A stretch of DNA of 64,000 nt, taken from Kaistia algarum (GTDB lineage: Bacteria; Pseudomonadota; Alphaproteobacteria; Rhizobiales; Kaistiaceae). The position numbers and the translations under genes were made by a program. Position 1 is the stretch's first letter; each line of letters begins with the position of its first letter. Location of the stretch: contig NZ_JAPKNJ010000002.1 of NCBI RefSeq assembly GCF_026343945.1, positions 124,001-188,000 on the forward strand, read 5' to 3'. Under the pieces are notes generated by a model, which was given only the letters and a program-made list of their open reading frames with translations, made no database searches and was not told where the DNA came from. Shown here one piece after another: positions 1 through 8,461 of the stretch.

Positions 1-2
1 CG

Positions 3-701
3 AATTCGCTGGCCGTCATCGCGATCGCCGAGTCCGGCAGCCTGCTTCATGCGCCGGACGTCTATATGCAGAAGATCGCGATCGGTCCGGGCTACCCGGC
101 GGGGACAGTCGATCTCGACTGGTCGGCGGCGAAGAATATTGCCTCTCTCGCCAAGGCGAAGGGCGTTCCGGTCAACGAGATCACGGTCTGCATCCTCGAC
201 CGCCCGCGTCACGCCAAGCTGATCGAGGAAGTGCGGCAGACCGGCGCCGCCGTGCGCCTCATCGGCGATGGCGACGTCGCCGGCGTCATCCATGTCACCA
301 ATCCCGACGAAACCGGCATCGACATCTATCTCGGCAGCGGCGGTGCGCCGGAAGGCGTTCTGGCGGCGGCGGCGCTGCGGTGCACCGGCGGGCAGATGCA
401 GGGACGGCTCATGACGCAGTCCGATGCCCAACGCGCCCGCGCGATCAAGATGGGCATCAAGGATTTCGACCGGAAATACGCCCATACCGAGATGGCGACC
501 GGCGACGTCCTGTTTGCCGCGACGGGGGTCACGGACGGCAATCTCCTCTCGGGCGTGCGGTTTGCACGCTCCGGTGAGATCACGACGGATACGGTGGTGA
601 TGCGCTCGTCGACCGGCACGGTGCGCTGGGTCAAGGCTCTGCATCGCGACCCGGGCAAGTTCGATCCGAAGTCCGATTCCATCCCCAATTCCAAGGGCTG
701 A
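3..701 (+). CDS. glpX: Fructose-1,6-bisphosphatase class II (GlpX), 5' end outside the window
   Basis: The open frame runs in from the left edge, so the N-terminal third to half of the protein is missing. It would dephosphorylate fructose-1,6-bisphosphate in cytoplasmic gluconeogenesis. The visible part has GlpX-family signatures: LLHAPDVYMQKIAIGPGYP, the IHVTNPDETGIDIYLGSGGAPEGVLAAAALRC metal/substrate region (shown here as two conserved blocks around residues 75 to 105 of the fragment), and the late GVTDGNLLSGVRF block. It ends 9 bases before the recJ start, and glpX-recJ is a familiar order in Hyphomicrobiales (usually after hom). The methionine at 66 is internal and is not the start. Confidence 0.93.
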   Translation, partial: NSLAVIAIAESGSLLHAPDVYMQKIAIGPGYPAGTVDLDWSAAKNIASLAKAKGVPVNEITVCILDRPRHAKLIEEVRQTGAAVRLIGDGDVAGVIHVTNPDETGIDIYLGSGGAPEGVLAAAALRCTGGQMQGRLMTQSDAQRARAIKMGIKDFDRKYAHTEMATGDVLFAATGVTDGNLLSGVRFARSGEITTDTVVMRSSTGTVRWVKALHRDPGKFDPKSDSIPNSKG

Positions 702-710
702 GGGTCCGCG

Positions 711-2519
711 GTGACTGAACCCGGTCTGCATCGGCGACGTTTCCTCGGCGTCGAACGATCGCTGACCGGGCGGAACTGGGTGGAAAGGCTCGACGAGGCT
801 GGGTCGCTCGCCGCGTCGGCAATGGCGCAGCGCGACGAGATCCCTGAGCTGGTCGCTCGCGTCATGGCGGGACGGGGCGTCCGGATTGAGGACGCGGCCA
901 TCTTCCTGGCGCCGACCTTGCGCGCTCTGATGCCGGATCCCTCGACGCTGACCGACATGGACGTAGCCGCGGCGCGGATCGCGGATGCTGTCGTCGCGGA
1001 TGAAAGCGTCGCCATATTCGGTGACTACGACGTCGACGGCGCCTCGTCCTCAGCCCTTCTGGCCCGGTTCCTTGGCTCGCAAGGTATCGAGACTCGTATC
1101 TACATTCCCGATCGCATCTTCGAGGGCTATGGGCCCAATCCCGATGCGATCCGCATGCTGATCGCCGAGGGGGCCGGGCTGATCGTCACCGTCGATTGCG
1201 GCTCGACCAGCATCAGCGCGCTGGCCGTGGCGGCCGAACTCGGCCACAGAGCCGTCGTGCTCGACCATCACCAGATGGGCATGGAGCGGCCCGACGTGGT
1301 GGCGCTAGTCAATCCCAACCGCCCGGATGATCTGTCGGGGCTCGGCTATCTCGCGGCGGTGGGTGTCACCTTCATGACCATCGTGGCCGTGAACCGGGAA
1401 TTGCGCCGACGTGGCTGGTATGGCGAGGGGCGGCGCGAGCCGGATCTCCAGCAATGGCTCGACCTGGTGGCGCTCGGCACGGTTTGCGATGTCGTCCCGC
1501 TCATCGGCCTCAACCGCGCCTTTGTCGTCCGTGGGCTGGCCAACCTTCGGCAGGCGTCCAATCTCGGCCTTTCAGTCCTCGCCCGCCTTGCGAGGGTCGA
1601 TGGACCGCTCTCGCCCTATCATCTCGGCTTCCTGCTGGGGCCGCGCATCAATGCCGGCGGGCGGATCGGAGATGCAGCGCTCGGCGCCAGACTGCTGACG
1701 CTCGACGATCCGGCCGAGGCGGAGATCGCCGCCGCCACGCTGGACGATCTCAACCGCCAGCGCCAGGCGATCGAGACGGCGATGCTGGAGGAAGCGGTTG
1801 CCGAAGCCGAAGCGGAAATCGGAAGCGGGGACGGCCCCGCGGTTCTCGTCACCGCCAATCCTGGTTGGCATCCCGGCATCGTCGGCCTGATCGCCGCCCG
1901 TCTCAAGGAACGGTTCCGCCGCCCTGCCTTCGCCATCGCGCTGATGCCGAACGGTACCGGCACCGGATCGGGCCGATCCGTGTCGGGCGTCGATTTAGGG
2001 GCGCTGGTGCGCGAGGCCGTTTCGCAGGGCCTCCTCGTCAAGGGCGGAGGCCACGCCATGGCCGCCGGCCTGACGATCGATCCGAAGCGCCTCGTCGAAT
2101 TCCGTGCCTTCCTGGAGCAGCGTGCCGGCGCTGCCTCCCGCGCCGCCCGGCAGGACCACTATCTCGCCATCGACGGGGCGCTGACCGCGCGTGCCGCGAC
2201 GCCCGATCTGATCGACATGATCGAGCGATCCGGGCCATTCGGCGCGGGCCATCCGGAACCGATCTTCGCTTTGCCGGCCCACCGCATCACTTATGCCGAA
2301 ACCGTCGGCAACGGCCATGTCCGCGCCACGATCTCGACCGGCGACCAGACGCTGAAGGCGATCGCTTTCCGCTCGGCCGAGACCGACCTCGGCCGGGCCT
2401 TGCTGTCCAATCGCGGCCTGCCGTTGCATGTCGCTGGCATGCTCGGGATCGACCACTGGCAGGGCCGCCGCCAAGCCAGCCTCCGCATCATCGATGCTGC
2501 CGAGCCGGGCCGTCTTTAG
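711..2519 (+). CDS. recJ: Single-stranded-DNA-specific exonuclease RecJ
   Basis: RecJ degrades single-stranded DNA 5' to 3' in recombination, mismatch and base-excision repair. The 602-residue protein carries the DHH phosphoesterase motifs: GDYDVDG at about residues 104-110, a VDCG block near 161-164, and the diagnostic DHH at 185-187. The C-terminal half contains the DHHA1 region with GGGHAMAAG near residues 445-453, followed by an OB-like tail. Length fits the family. The start is GTG at 711, 9 bases after the glpX stop; no better in-frame start lies upstream, and the short spacing suggests cotranscription with glpX. Nothing abnormal is seen in the catalytic motifs. Confidence 0.95.
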   Translation: MTEPGLHRRRFLGVERSLTGRNWVERLDEAGSLAASAMAQRDEIPELVARVMAGRGVRIEDAAIFLAPTLRALMPDPSTLTDMDVAAARIADAVVADESVAIFGDYDVDGASSSALLARFLGSQGIETRIYIPDRIFEGYGPNPDAIRMLIAEGAGLIVTVDCGSTSISALAVAAELGHRAVVLDHHQMGMERPDVVALVNPNRPDDLSGLGYLAAVGVTFMTIVAVNRELRRRGWYGEGRREPDLQQWLDLVALGTVCDVVPLIGLNRAFVVRGLANLRQASNLGLSVLARLARVDGPLSPYHLGFLLGPRINAGGRIGDAALGARLLTLDDPAEAEIAAATLDDLNRQRQAIETAMLEEAVAEAEAEIGSGDGPAVLVTANPGWHPGIVGLIAARLKERFRRPAFAIALMPNGTGTGSGRSVSGVDLGALVREAVSQGLLVKGGGHAMAAGLTIDPKRLVEFRAFLEQRAGAASRAARQDHYLAIDGALTARAATPDLIDMIERSGPFGAGHPEPIFALPAHRITYAETVGNGHVRATISTGDQTLKAIAFRSAETDLGRALLSNRGLPLHVAGMLGIDHWQGRRQASLRIIDAAEPGRL

Positions 2520-2626
2520 GTGGCGTTCCTGCGTCGTCCTGTCGGGGGAGCTCGCGTTGACAGGAGACCGCGCGCTTGTAGGCTGCCCCCGCCGAACGGC
2601 AATTTGGGTGGTTTGAGGAGATGGCA

Positions 2627-4180
2627 ATGAACGGCGCGGATCGGCTTTGCGACGGGCTCCTCGCTAATGGCATCGATGTCTGCTTCGCCAATCCCGGCAC
2701 GTCGGAGATGCACTTCGTGGCGGCGCTCGACCGCAAGCCGGCGATGCGCTGCGTGCTCGGCCTGTTCGAGGGTGTGGTCACCGGAGCGGCGGACGGCTAT
2801 GGCCGCATGGCCGGCAAGCCTGCCGCCACGCTGCTTCATACCGGGCCGGGCCTCGCCAATGGCCTTGCCAATCTGCACAATGCCCGCCGCGCCCATACGC
2901 CGATCGTCAATGTCGTGGGCGATCACGCCACCTATCATCTGAGCTATGACGCGCCTCTGACTAGCGACATCGAAAGCCTGGCCAGGCCGATGTCGAAATG
3001 GGTCGGCCGCGTTGCGTCTTCTGAGGCCGTCGGCGCTACCGTCTCCGAGGCGGTTCGTGCGGCCGTCGAAACACCCGGCATCGCGACGCTCATCCTTCCC
3101 GCCGATTGTGCCTGGGGTGCCGTTGAGCCGGCGGTGATCGAGCCGGCAGCGATTCACCCGCCGCGCGCCGTGGATGCGGGCACGGTTCGCGAGGTTGCTG
3201 AAGCTATGCGCGCGCATCGTGGCCGGGTCGGATTGGTGCTGGCCGGCAAGGCGACCCGCGCCGATGCGCTCGAAGTCGCTGGCAGGATTGCAGCCGGCTT
3301 TGGCGCGCGGCTTTTCGGCGAGGTCCTGAGCGCCCGGACGGAACGGGGCAGGGGCCGCGTGCCGGTCGAGCGCATTCCCTATCCGATCGACGCGGCTCTC
3401 GCGACGTTGAAGGATATCGATCTGCTCATCCTCGTCGGTGGTCAGGAGCCGGTGGCGTTCTTCGCCTATCCAGGCAAGCCGAGCCGGCTCATTCCGGAGG
3501 GCTGCCCTGTTCTGACTCTGGCCGAGCCCGCCGAAGACCAGCGCGGTGCGCTCGAAGCGCTTGCCGATGAACTGGGCATCGCACGATCGGCTGCTGCGAT
3601 CGAGGTGTCGCCCAATGCCGATCTCGGCGCGCCATCGGGGGCACTCACTGACGAGGCGATCTCGCGCATCGTCGCCACGCTGTTGCCGGAACAGGCCATC
3701 GTCTGTGACGAGGGTCTGACCTCGGGACGGTCCTTCTTCGCCCACTCGCAATCGGTGGCGCCGCATGACTATCTGATGATCCCCGGCGGGGCGATCGGGC
3801 TTGGCATCCCGATGGCGACGGGCGCCGCGATCGCCTGTCCTGATCGGAAGGTCGTCAGCCTGCAGGCCGATGGCAGCGGCATGTATACGGTCCAGGGTCT
3901 CTGGACACAGGCGCGCGAGCGGCTCGACGTGGTGACGGTCATCTATTCGAACCGCGCCTATGCGATCCTTCGACTCGAAATGCAGAATGTCGGGGCCGGT
4001 CATTTCGGCCGCAACGCCGAACGCATGCTCGATATCGACGATCCGGCGCTCGACTGGGTGAGCCTCGCGCGCGGCATGGGCGTCGAGGCGGCGCGGGCGG
4101 AAAGCTGCGAGACGTTCCGCGACCTGTTCGCCGCCGCGCTTCGGCGCCGCGGCCCCTTCCTCATCGAGGCGGTTCTCTGA
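2627..4180 (+). CDS. Thiamine-diphosphate-dependent enzyme, acetolactate synthase large-subunit-like
   Basis: This 517-residue protein has the three-domain plan of the POX/acetolactate synthase/benzoylformate decarboxylase family: N-terminal Pyr domain (about 1-170), central domain, and C-terminal PP domain (about 350-517). The catalytic glutamate is present in LGLFEGVVTGAADGYGR (Glu48). The cofactor motif reads QADGSGMYTVQGLWT with a later SN pair, so the usual GDG...NN is ADG...SN. No regulatory small subunit lies nearby, which argues against branched-chain synthesis. ATG 2627 was chosen over ATG 2621 because GAGGAG at 2615-2620 is six bases from 2627. A HAD phosphatase follows after two bases, so the pair is probably cotranscribed. 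Substrate unknown; decarboxylation of a 2-oxoacid is the best guess. Confidence 0.82.
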   Translation: MNGADRLCDGLLANGIDVCFANPGTSEMHFVAALDRKPAMRCVLGLFEGVVTGAADGYGRMAGKPAATLLHTGPGLANGLANLHNARRAHTPIVNVVGDHATYHLSYDAPLTSDIESLARPMSKWVGRVASSEAVGATVSEAVRAAVETPGIATLILPADCAWGAVEPAVIEPAAIHPPRAVDAGTVREVAEAMRAHRGRVGLVLAGKATRADALEVAGRIAAGFGARLFGEVLSARTERGRGRVPVERIPYPIDAALATLKDIDLLILVGGQEPVAFFAYPGKPSRLIPEGCPVLTLAEPAEDQRGALEALADELGIARSAAAIEVSPNADLGAPSGALTDEAISRIVATLLPEQAIVCDEGLTSGRSFFAHSQSVAPHDYLMIPGGAIGLGIPMATGAAIACPDRKVVSLQADGSGMYTVQGLWTQARERLDVVTVIYSNRAYAILRLEMQNVGAGHFGRNAERMLDIDDPALDWVSLARGMGVEAARAESCETFRDLFAAALRRRGPFLIEAVL

Positions 4181-4182
4181 TC

Positions 4183-4914
4183 ATGACCCTCCGTGCGCTG
4201 CTCTTCGACAAGGACGGAACGCTGGTCGATTTCGCTCTGACCTGGAACGGTGCGGCCGCTGCCGTGCTGGCGGCGCTTGCCGGCGAGGACGACGCTCTGC
4301 ATGGGCGCCTTGCGGCCGTGCTGCATTTCGATCGGCAGCGGGCTGTGATCCTGCCGACCTCGCCCTTCGTCGGCAGCACGGTCGACGACATAGCCGTCGA
4401 GTTCGCGCCCATTCTCGGGGCGGATGATCTGGCTGTGCTGGCCCGCGAGCTTGCCGTCATGTTCAACGCCGGAGCGCTTGCCTCGGTGGCGCCGATCGGC
4501 GATCCGCTGGGGCTTCTCACGTCGCTGAAGGCAGAGAGCTATCTGCTCGGCATCGTCACCAACGACACGGAATCAGGCGCCCGCGCGCAGGCCGAAAAGC
4601 TTGGCCTCGACCATCTCTTCGATGCGATCATCGGCTATGATTCCGGCCATGGCCGCAAACCGGACCCGGGCCAGATTCATGCCTTCCTCGACCGCTTCGA
4701 CGTCGTCCCGGAAGAGGCGGCGCTGATCGGCGATACGATGCATGATCTCGACGCGGCCCGAGCTGCCGGCGTCGTCGCGATCGGCGTTGCCAGCGGCTAT
4801 CTGAGCGCCGAACAGATGGCGCCCCATGCCGACCACGTCATCGGCTCGATCATGGAACTGCCGGCACTGCTGGATACGATCCCCGGCGTTCAGGCGCCGA
4901 TGCCCTCCAGATAG
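4183..4914 (+). CDS. HAD-family hydrolase, phosphoglycolate-phosphatase-like
   Basis: A 243-residue haloacid-dehalogenase-fold phosphatase. Motif I is LLFDKDGTL (Asp9 nucleophile, Asp11 acid/base), motif II is in GIVTND, the motif III lysine lies in GRKPDPG, and motif IV is IGDTMHDL. A helical cap sits between motif I and II, as in Gph-type (subfamily IA) enzymes. It starts two bases after the thiamine-diphosphate enzyme and is likely translated from the same message. Its last 25 bases overlap, tail to tail, the end of the nucleoside hydrolase on the other strand. The natural substrate cannot be told from sequence. Confidence 0.85.
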   Translation: MTLRALLFDKDGTLVDFALTWNGAAAAVLAALAGEDDALHGRLAAVLHFDRQRAVILPTSPFVGSTVDDIAVEFAPILGADDLAVLARELAVMFNAGALASVAPIGDPLGLLTSLKAESYLLGIVTNDTESGARAQAEKLGLDHLFDAIIGYDSGHGRKPDPGQIHAFLDRFDVVPEEAALIGDTMHDLDAARAAGVVAIGVASGYLSAEQMAPHADHVIGSIMELPALLDTIPGVQAPMPSR

Positions 4915-5888
4915 AGCGCGACGACCGCGTCGAAATCCATGTCGTGCACGACGGTCACGGGCGGCGGTGCGTCGTCGACTGGGAAAGATGTGTTGGTGTG
5001 CCCGATGATGCGCGATCCGGCGCGATAGCCGATGCTCATGCCATATTGGAGGCCCCTTTCGGTCACGACATCGACCGAAAGCGTCTCCGAGCGGAAGAGC
5101 GATGGCTCGAGCGCATAGGCGATCGCCGAAAAATCGTAGAGCCCGTAGACGAGGTGGTTCTGGATGCCTTCCATGGCGAAGAGCGGCAGCAGATAGTCCC
5201 GGAAGAGTTTGGCCGTGCCCGTCCGCGCCGTCGTAGACGCCGCGATCTTCTCCACGAAAGCACGCGGCAGATGGGTTTTCCGGCAGACATTCATCGGCAG
5301 AAGTGCGAGCGGCAGACCCGCCCGGAGAACGATGCGCGCTGCTTCGGGGTCGACCCAGAAGTTGAATTCGGAGACCGGTGTCGAATTGCCCCAGCCACCT
5401 GGATAGAGCTGCAAAGCGCCGCCCATGACAACGACGCTCTTCACGAGCGTGACGATCTCAGGCGCCTTGCGGATGGCGACGGCGAGGTTGGTCAGCGGCC
5501 CGACGGCGACGATGGTCACTTCATGCGGTGCGGCCTTTATCTGCTCTATGATGAAATCGACCGCGTGGCGGGGGTCCGGACGGATCGTCGGCAAGCCCGG
5601 CGGCAGCTCGATGGCCTCCGGATGGGTCGCCCATTGGCCCCACATCTGGTCCGCATAGGCACTGCGCTCATGCAGCAGCGGCCGGTCGAATCCGGCGGAA
5701 ACAGGAACATCCGTCCGAGCCGCGAATTCGGTGAGGCGGAGCGCGGCGGCGACTTCGAGCTTCAGATCATAGTTGCCCATGACGGGCGTGACGCCCAGGA
5801 GCTCGATACGCGGCGAGTGCAACGCGAACAGCGCCGCGATGCAGTCGTCGTTCATCCAGCCGATATCCGTGTCGTAGATTAGCTTCAT
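4890..5888 (-). CDS. Nucleoside hydrolase, inosine/uridine-preferring family
   Basis: This 332-residue protein belongs to the Ca2+-dependent N-ribohydrolases that split nucleosides into base and ribose. The N-terminal calcium site reads YDTDIGWMNDD, a variant of the family DTDxGxDD signature. NFWVDPEAARIVL matches the conserved N-x3-DPEAA ribose-binding block, VVMGGAL is present, and YDFSAIAYAL fits the C-terminal metal-ligand region. The enzyme should be cytoplasmic, in purine/pyrimidine salvage. No nucleobase transporter is adjacent. Its leader contains a 9-bp inverted repeat at 5899-5940, very close to the start codon. Because the calcium motif is atypical, substrate or even catalytic competence is less certain than family membership. 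Confidence 0.85.
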   Translation of the reverse strand: MKLIYDTDIGWMNDDCIAALFALHSPRIELLGVTPVMGNYDLKLEVAAALRLTEFAARTDVPVSAGFDRPLLHERSAYADQMWGQWATHPEAIELPPGLPTIRPDPRHAVDFIIEQIKAAPHEVTIVAVGPLTNLAVAIRKAPEIVTLVKSVVVMGGALQLYPGGWGNSTPVSEFNFWVDPEAARIVLRAGLPLALLPMNVCRKTHLPRAFVEKIAASTTARTGTAKLFRDYLLPLFAMEGIQNHLVYGLYDFSAIAYALEPSLFRSETLSVDVVTERGLQYGMSIGYRAGSRIIGHTNTSFPVDDAPPPVTVVHDMDFDAVVALYLEGIGA

Positions 5889-5898
5889 TGGGTACTTT

Positions 5899-5940
5899 CG
5901 AGAGGTTGGACGACGACCGCGGTTCGAGGTGAACCTCTCG
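5899..5940 (-). promoter_or_regulatory. Inverted repeat in the leader of the nucleoside hydrolase gene
   Basis: CGAGAGGTT at 5899-5907 and AACCTCTCG at 5932-5940 are perfect 9-base complements with a 24-base loop. The repeat ends 11 bases upstream of the nucleoside hydrolase start codon, so it could fold in the mRNA near the ribosome-binding region or serve as a protein-binding dyad. It does not match a known purine riboswitch. Confidence 0.4.
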
Positions 5941-6060
5941 CGACAATGGCGCGGGAGGCTGATCAGCGCTATCTAACCGCGCGAGGCCTCCGGGCGGAAG
6001 GCTCCCGGCGTCGGCGTTCCGGCGCACCGCGCGGGCCAATCGGAAACGAGGAATGAAGCG

Positions 6061-7533
6061 ATGGATACGCCAGTGATGACCGAACTCGACCTGATCGACC
6101 CCTCGCTGCTCAAATCGCAGTGCTATGTCGACGGAGCCTGGATCGGCGTTCCGGCTATTGATGTCACCAATCCGGCGACCGGGGCTGTCGTAGGCCGCGT
6201 TCCGAAATTCGGGGCCGACGAGACGACGGCTGCGGTGGATGCCGCCGCGGCGGCGTTCAAGATCTGGGCGGCAAAGACTGCCAAGGAGCGTTCGACGCTC
6301 ATCCGCCAGTGGTTTGAACGCATTCGCGCCCATCGCCAGGATCTGGCGCTGATCCTCACGGCGGAACAGGGCAAGCCGCTCGCCGAAGCCCTCGGCGAGA
6401 TCGACTACGCCGCTTCTTACATCGAGTTCTACGCCGAGGAGGCGAAGCGGATCGCCGGCGAAACGCTGCCGAGCCACCGGGCCGATGCGCGCATCCTGGT
6501 CCTGCGCCAGCCGACCGGCGTCGTCGGCGCGATCACGCCCTGGAACTTCCCGGCAGCCATGATCACCCGCAAGGCCGCGCCGGCTCTGGCCGCCGGCTGC
6601 ACCATGGTGCTGAAGCCGGCCGGCGAGACGCCGTTGACCGCGCTGGCGCTCGCCGAACTCGCCGACCGGGCGGGTATTCCGAAGGGCGTCTTCAATGTCG
6701 TTACCGGCGAATCGCGGGCGATCGGCGGCGTGCTCACTTCGCATCCGGCGATCCGCCTGGTGAATTTCACCGGCTCCACCGAAGTCGGCAAGCAGCTGAT
6801 GCGGCAAGCGGCGGGGACCGTAAAGAAGGTCGCGCTCGAACTCGGCGGCAACGCGCCCTTCATCGTTTTCGACGATGCCGATCTTGATGCCGCGGTCGAG
6901 GGCGCGATGGTCTCGAAGTTCCGCAATATGGGCCAGACCTGTGTCTGCGCCAACCGGCTCTACGCACAGGCCGGCATATACGACGCCTTCGTCGAGAAGC
7001 TCACGGCGGCCGTCGCCAAGCTCAGGGTCGGCAATGGCGTCGAAGACGGCGTGACCCAGGGGCCGCTGATCAACGGGAATGCCGTCGCCAAGGTCGAGCA
7101 GCATCTGAACGACGCGATCGCCAAGGGCGGCCGTGTCGTGCTCGGGGGACATCGCCATGCGCTGGGCGGCAGCTTCTTCGAGCCGACCATTCTTGCCGGG
7201 GCCACAAAGGACATGATCCTCGCCAAGGAGGAGACTTTCGGCCCGGTGGCCGCCGTCTTCCGCTTCGAGACGGAAGCAGAAGTGATCCATGCCGCGAATG
7301 ACACCGAGTTCGGGCTGGCGGCCTATTTCTATTCGCGCGATGTCGGGCGGATCTTCCGTGTCGGCGAGGCACTTGAATATGGCATGGTCGGCATCAATTC
7401 AGGGCTCATCTCGACCGAACTTGCGCCCTTTGGCGGCGTCAAGGAGAGCGGCAATGGCCGCGAAGGCTCGCATCACGGCATCGAGGAATTCGTCGAGAAG
7501 AAATATCTGCTCGTCGCCGGCCTCGACCGCTGA
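6061..7533 (+). CDS. gabD: NAD(P)-dependent succinate-semialdehyde dehydrogenase
   Basis: This 490-residue aldehyde dehydrogenase oxidises succinate semialdehyde to succinate in GABA and related catabolism. Visible signatures are GAITPWNFPAAM (cofactor site), the FTGSTEVGK NAD-binding loop, the general-base glutamate in LELGGNAPFIV, and the catalytic cysteine in GQTCVCANR; the second cysteine two residues on is typical of GabD. The C-terminal PFGGVKESGNGREG block also fits GabD. Start ATG 6061 is preceded by GAGGA at 6048-6052. It stands alone, diverging from the nucleoside hydrolase and facing a VOC gene six bases away. No GABA transaminase is nearby, so the exact semialdehyde substrate is by homology only. 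Confidence 0.88.
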   Translation: MDTPVMTELDLIDPSLLKSQCYVDGAWIGVPAIDVTNPATGAVVGRVPKFGADETTAAVDAAAAAFKIWAAKTAKERSTLIRQWFERIRAHRQDLALILTAEQGKPLAEALGEIDYAASYIEFYAEEAKRIAGETLPSHRADARILVLRQPTGVVGAITPWNFPAAMITRKAAPALAAGCTMVLKPAGETPLTALALAELADRAGIPKGVFNVVTGESRAIGGVLTSHPAIRLVNFTGSTEVGKQLMRQAAGTVKKVALELGGNAPFIVFDDADLDAAVEGAMVSKFRNMGQTCVCANRLYAQAGIYDAFVEKLTAAVAKLRVGNGVEDGVTQGPLINGNAVAKVEQHLNDAIAKGGRVVLGGHRHALGGSFFEPTILAGATKDMILAKEETFGPVAAVFRFETEAEVIHAANDTEFGLAAYFYSRDVGRIFRVGEALEYGMVGINSGLISTELAPFGGVKESGNGREGSHHGIEEFVEKKYLLVAGLDR

Positions 7534-7539
7534 GCTGCG

Positions 7540-7947
7540 TCACGCCTCTTCCTCGGCCAGCGGGTCGTAGCTGCCGAAGTGCCATTCATAACCTTCGAGG
7601 TCGCGGCAGGAATATTCCCGGGACCCGTAGGCTGTATCTTCCGGCGGGCGGGTTATGACCGCGCCCGCGGCCGCTGCCTTGTCGTGGTGGCCGTCGACAT
7701 AGGGGATGCAGGCATAGATGCTGGCGACGCCCCCGCTCACCGTTCGCCCGGCGGCGACGGCCTCAGCGTCGAGAGCGCCAATCATGACGATGTCATTGCC
7801 AAGCCTGATTTCGGCATGCGCGATCCCGCCTTCCGGCGCTTCGTGGACGGCGTGGACGGTAAAGCCGAACGCGGAGACGAGGAAATCGATCGCCGCCTTG
7901 GGATTTCGGTAGCGAAGGCAGGGAAACAGGCGAGATCTTCCGGTCAT
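7540..7947 (-). CDS. VOC-superfamily (glyoxalase/bleomycin-resistance-like) protein
   Basis: A 135-residue single VOC module beginning with SRLFPCLRYRNPKAAIDFL and AFGFTVHAV, with ARIRLGN-like and YSCRDLEGYEWHFGSY blocks that resemble PhnB/YdfO-type proteins. Such proteins bind a metal and small ligands, but the reaction cannot be assigned. The start at 7947 is chosen because AGGAGG lies eight bases upstream on the minus strand; the open frame runs 50 codons further but without a ribosome site or family similarity. It ends six bases from the gabD stop, tail to tail, so the two are separate transcription units. Confidence 0.8.
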   Translation of the reverse strand: MTGRSRLFPCLRYRNPKAAIDFLVSAFGFTVHAVHEAPEGGIAHAEIRLGNDIVMIGALDAEAVAAGRTVSGGVASIYACIPYVDGHHDKAAAAGAVITRPPEDTAYGSREYSCRDLEGYEWHFGSYDPLAEEEA

Positions 7948-8111
7948 GGTCGAGCCTCCTGGCTCTGCGTCCTGCGGACTATACGCCAAGCACAGAACGG
8001 GCGATCTGGCAGCGACGCGAAATGGCGGCAGATTGTTCCGCCGGTCGGGCGGGATCGCAAGTCGGCATCCTGACGAGTATGGATTCGATTCATGCATGTG
8101 GCGAAATCATG

Positions 8112-8125
8112 GTGACGGAGGTCAC
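8112..8125. promoter_or_regulatory. CRP/FNR-superfamily-type palindrome
   Basis: GTGAC-GGAG-GTCAC is a perfect inverted repeat matching the CRP core GTGA-N6-TCAC. It lies 65 bases upstream of the 29-codon frame at 8191 and in the shared region with the divergent VOC gene. It differs from the FNR/FixK-type box at 9535 by the outer base of each half-site. Confidence 0.4.
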
Positions 8126-8190
8126 TGCGCGCACGGGAGGGCGGGACTATCCATTGGCGCATGGAAGCGCTTTGAAAGGGAGACGAAATC

Positions 8191-8280
8191 ATGCGCACCG
8201 CCTTCGCTCTGATGTTCGCCCTGATGATCGGCAGCCTGATCGGCACAACCCTTGGTGTCGGCGCCGTCATCATTCTCTGA
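8191..8280 (+). CDS. 29-residue hydrophobic (membrane) peptide
   Basis: A short open frame starts with ATG at 8191 after a good ribosome site (AAAGGGAGA, about eight bases upstream) and ends with TGA at 8278-8280. The product begins MRTAFALMFALMIGSLIGT and is almost entirely hydrophobic apart from one arginine at position 2, so it would form a single transmembrane helix. A glycine spacing GSLIGTTLGVG could favour helix packing. No family is recognised. It sits alone between a divergent VOC gene and a glycosyltransferase, with a CRP-like palindrome upstream and stem-loops immediately after its stop. It is a plausible small membrane protein, but short frames can arise by chance. Confidence 0.5.
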   Translation: MRTAFALMFALMIGSLIGTTLGVGAVIIL

Positions 8281-8315
8281 TCCGGCATCGCCGGACGATC
8301 CGGGGCCGTCGCCCC
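8281..8315 (+). terminator. Two stem-loops after the small membrane peptide gene
   Basis: TCCGGC-ATC-GCCGGA starts directly after the stop codon of the 29-codon frame (8281-8295), followed by GGGGC-CGTC-GCCCC (8302-8315). There is no strong T-run, so this may be a weak terminator or an RNA-stabilising structure. Confidence 0.3.
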
Positions 8316-8461
8316 AACCACGGTAAAATGCGTACCTTCCGAGCCGGAGAGTCTTCCTCCCGCGAGATCGGAGCGGTTTGATATCCGGGCCTTGGCAGGC
8401 ATGCTAGAAGCAGCCAATCAATGGGTTGCCTCTGCCGTCGCCGAAGAGATATCGCCGTCCC

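Noticed and set aside
2516..4003. Long open frame on the minus strand opposite the thiamine enzyme
   Set aside because: High-GC codon bias on the plus strand produces such antisense frames; the product has no recognisable domain and no ribosome site.
4890..4914. Frameshift or fusion between the HAD and nucleoside hydrolase genes
   Set aside because: The overlap is an ordinary tail-to-tail overlap on opposite strands; both proteins have complete C-terminal regions.
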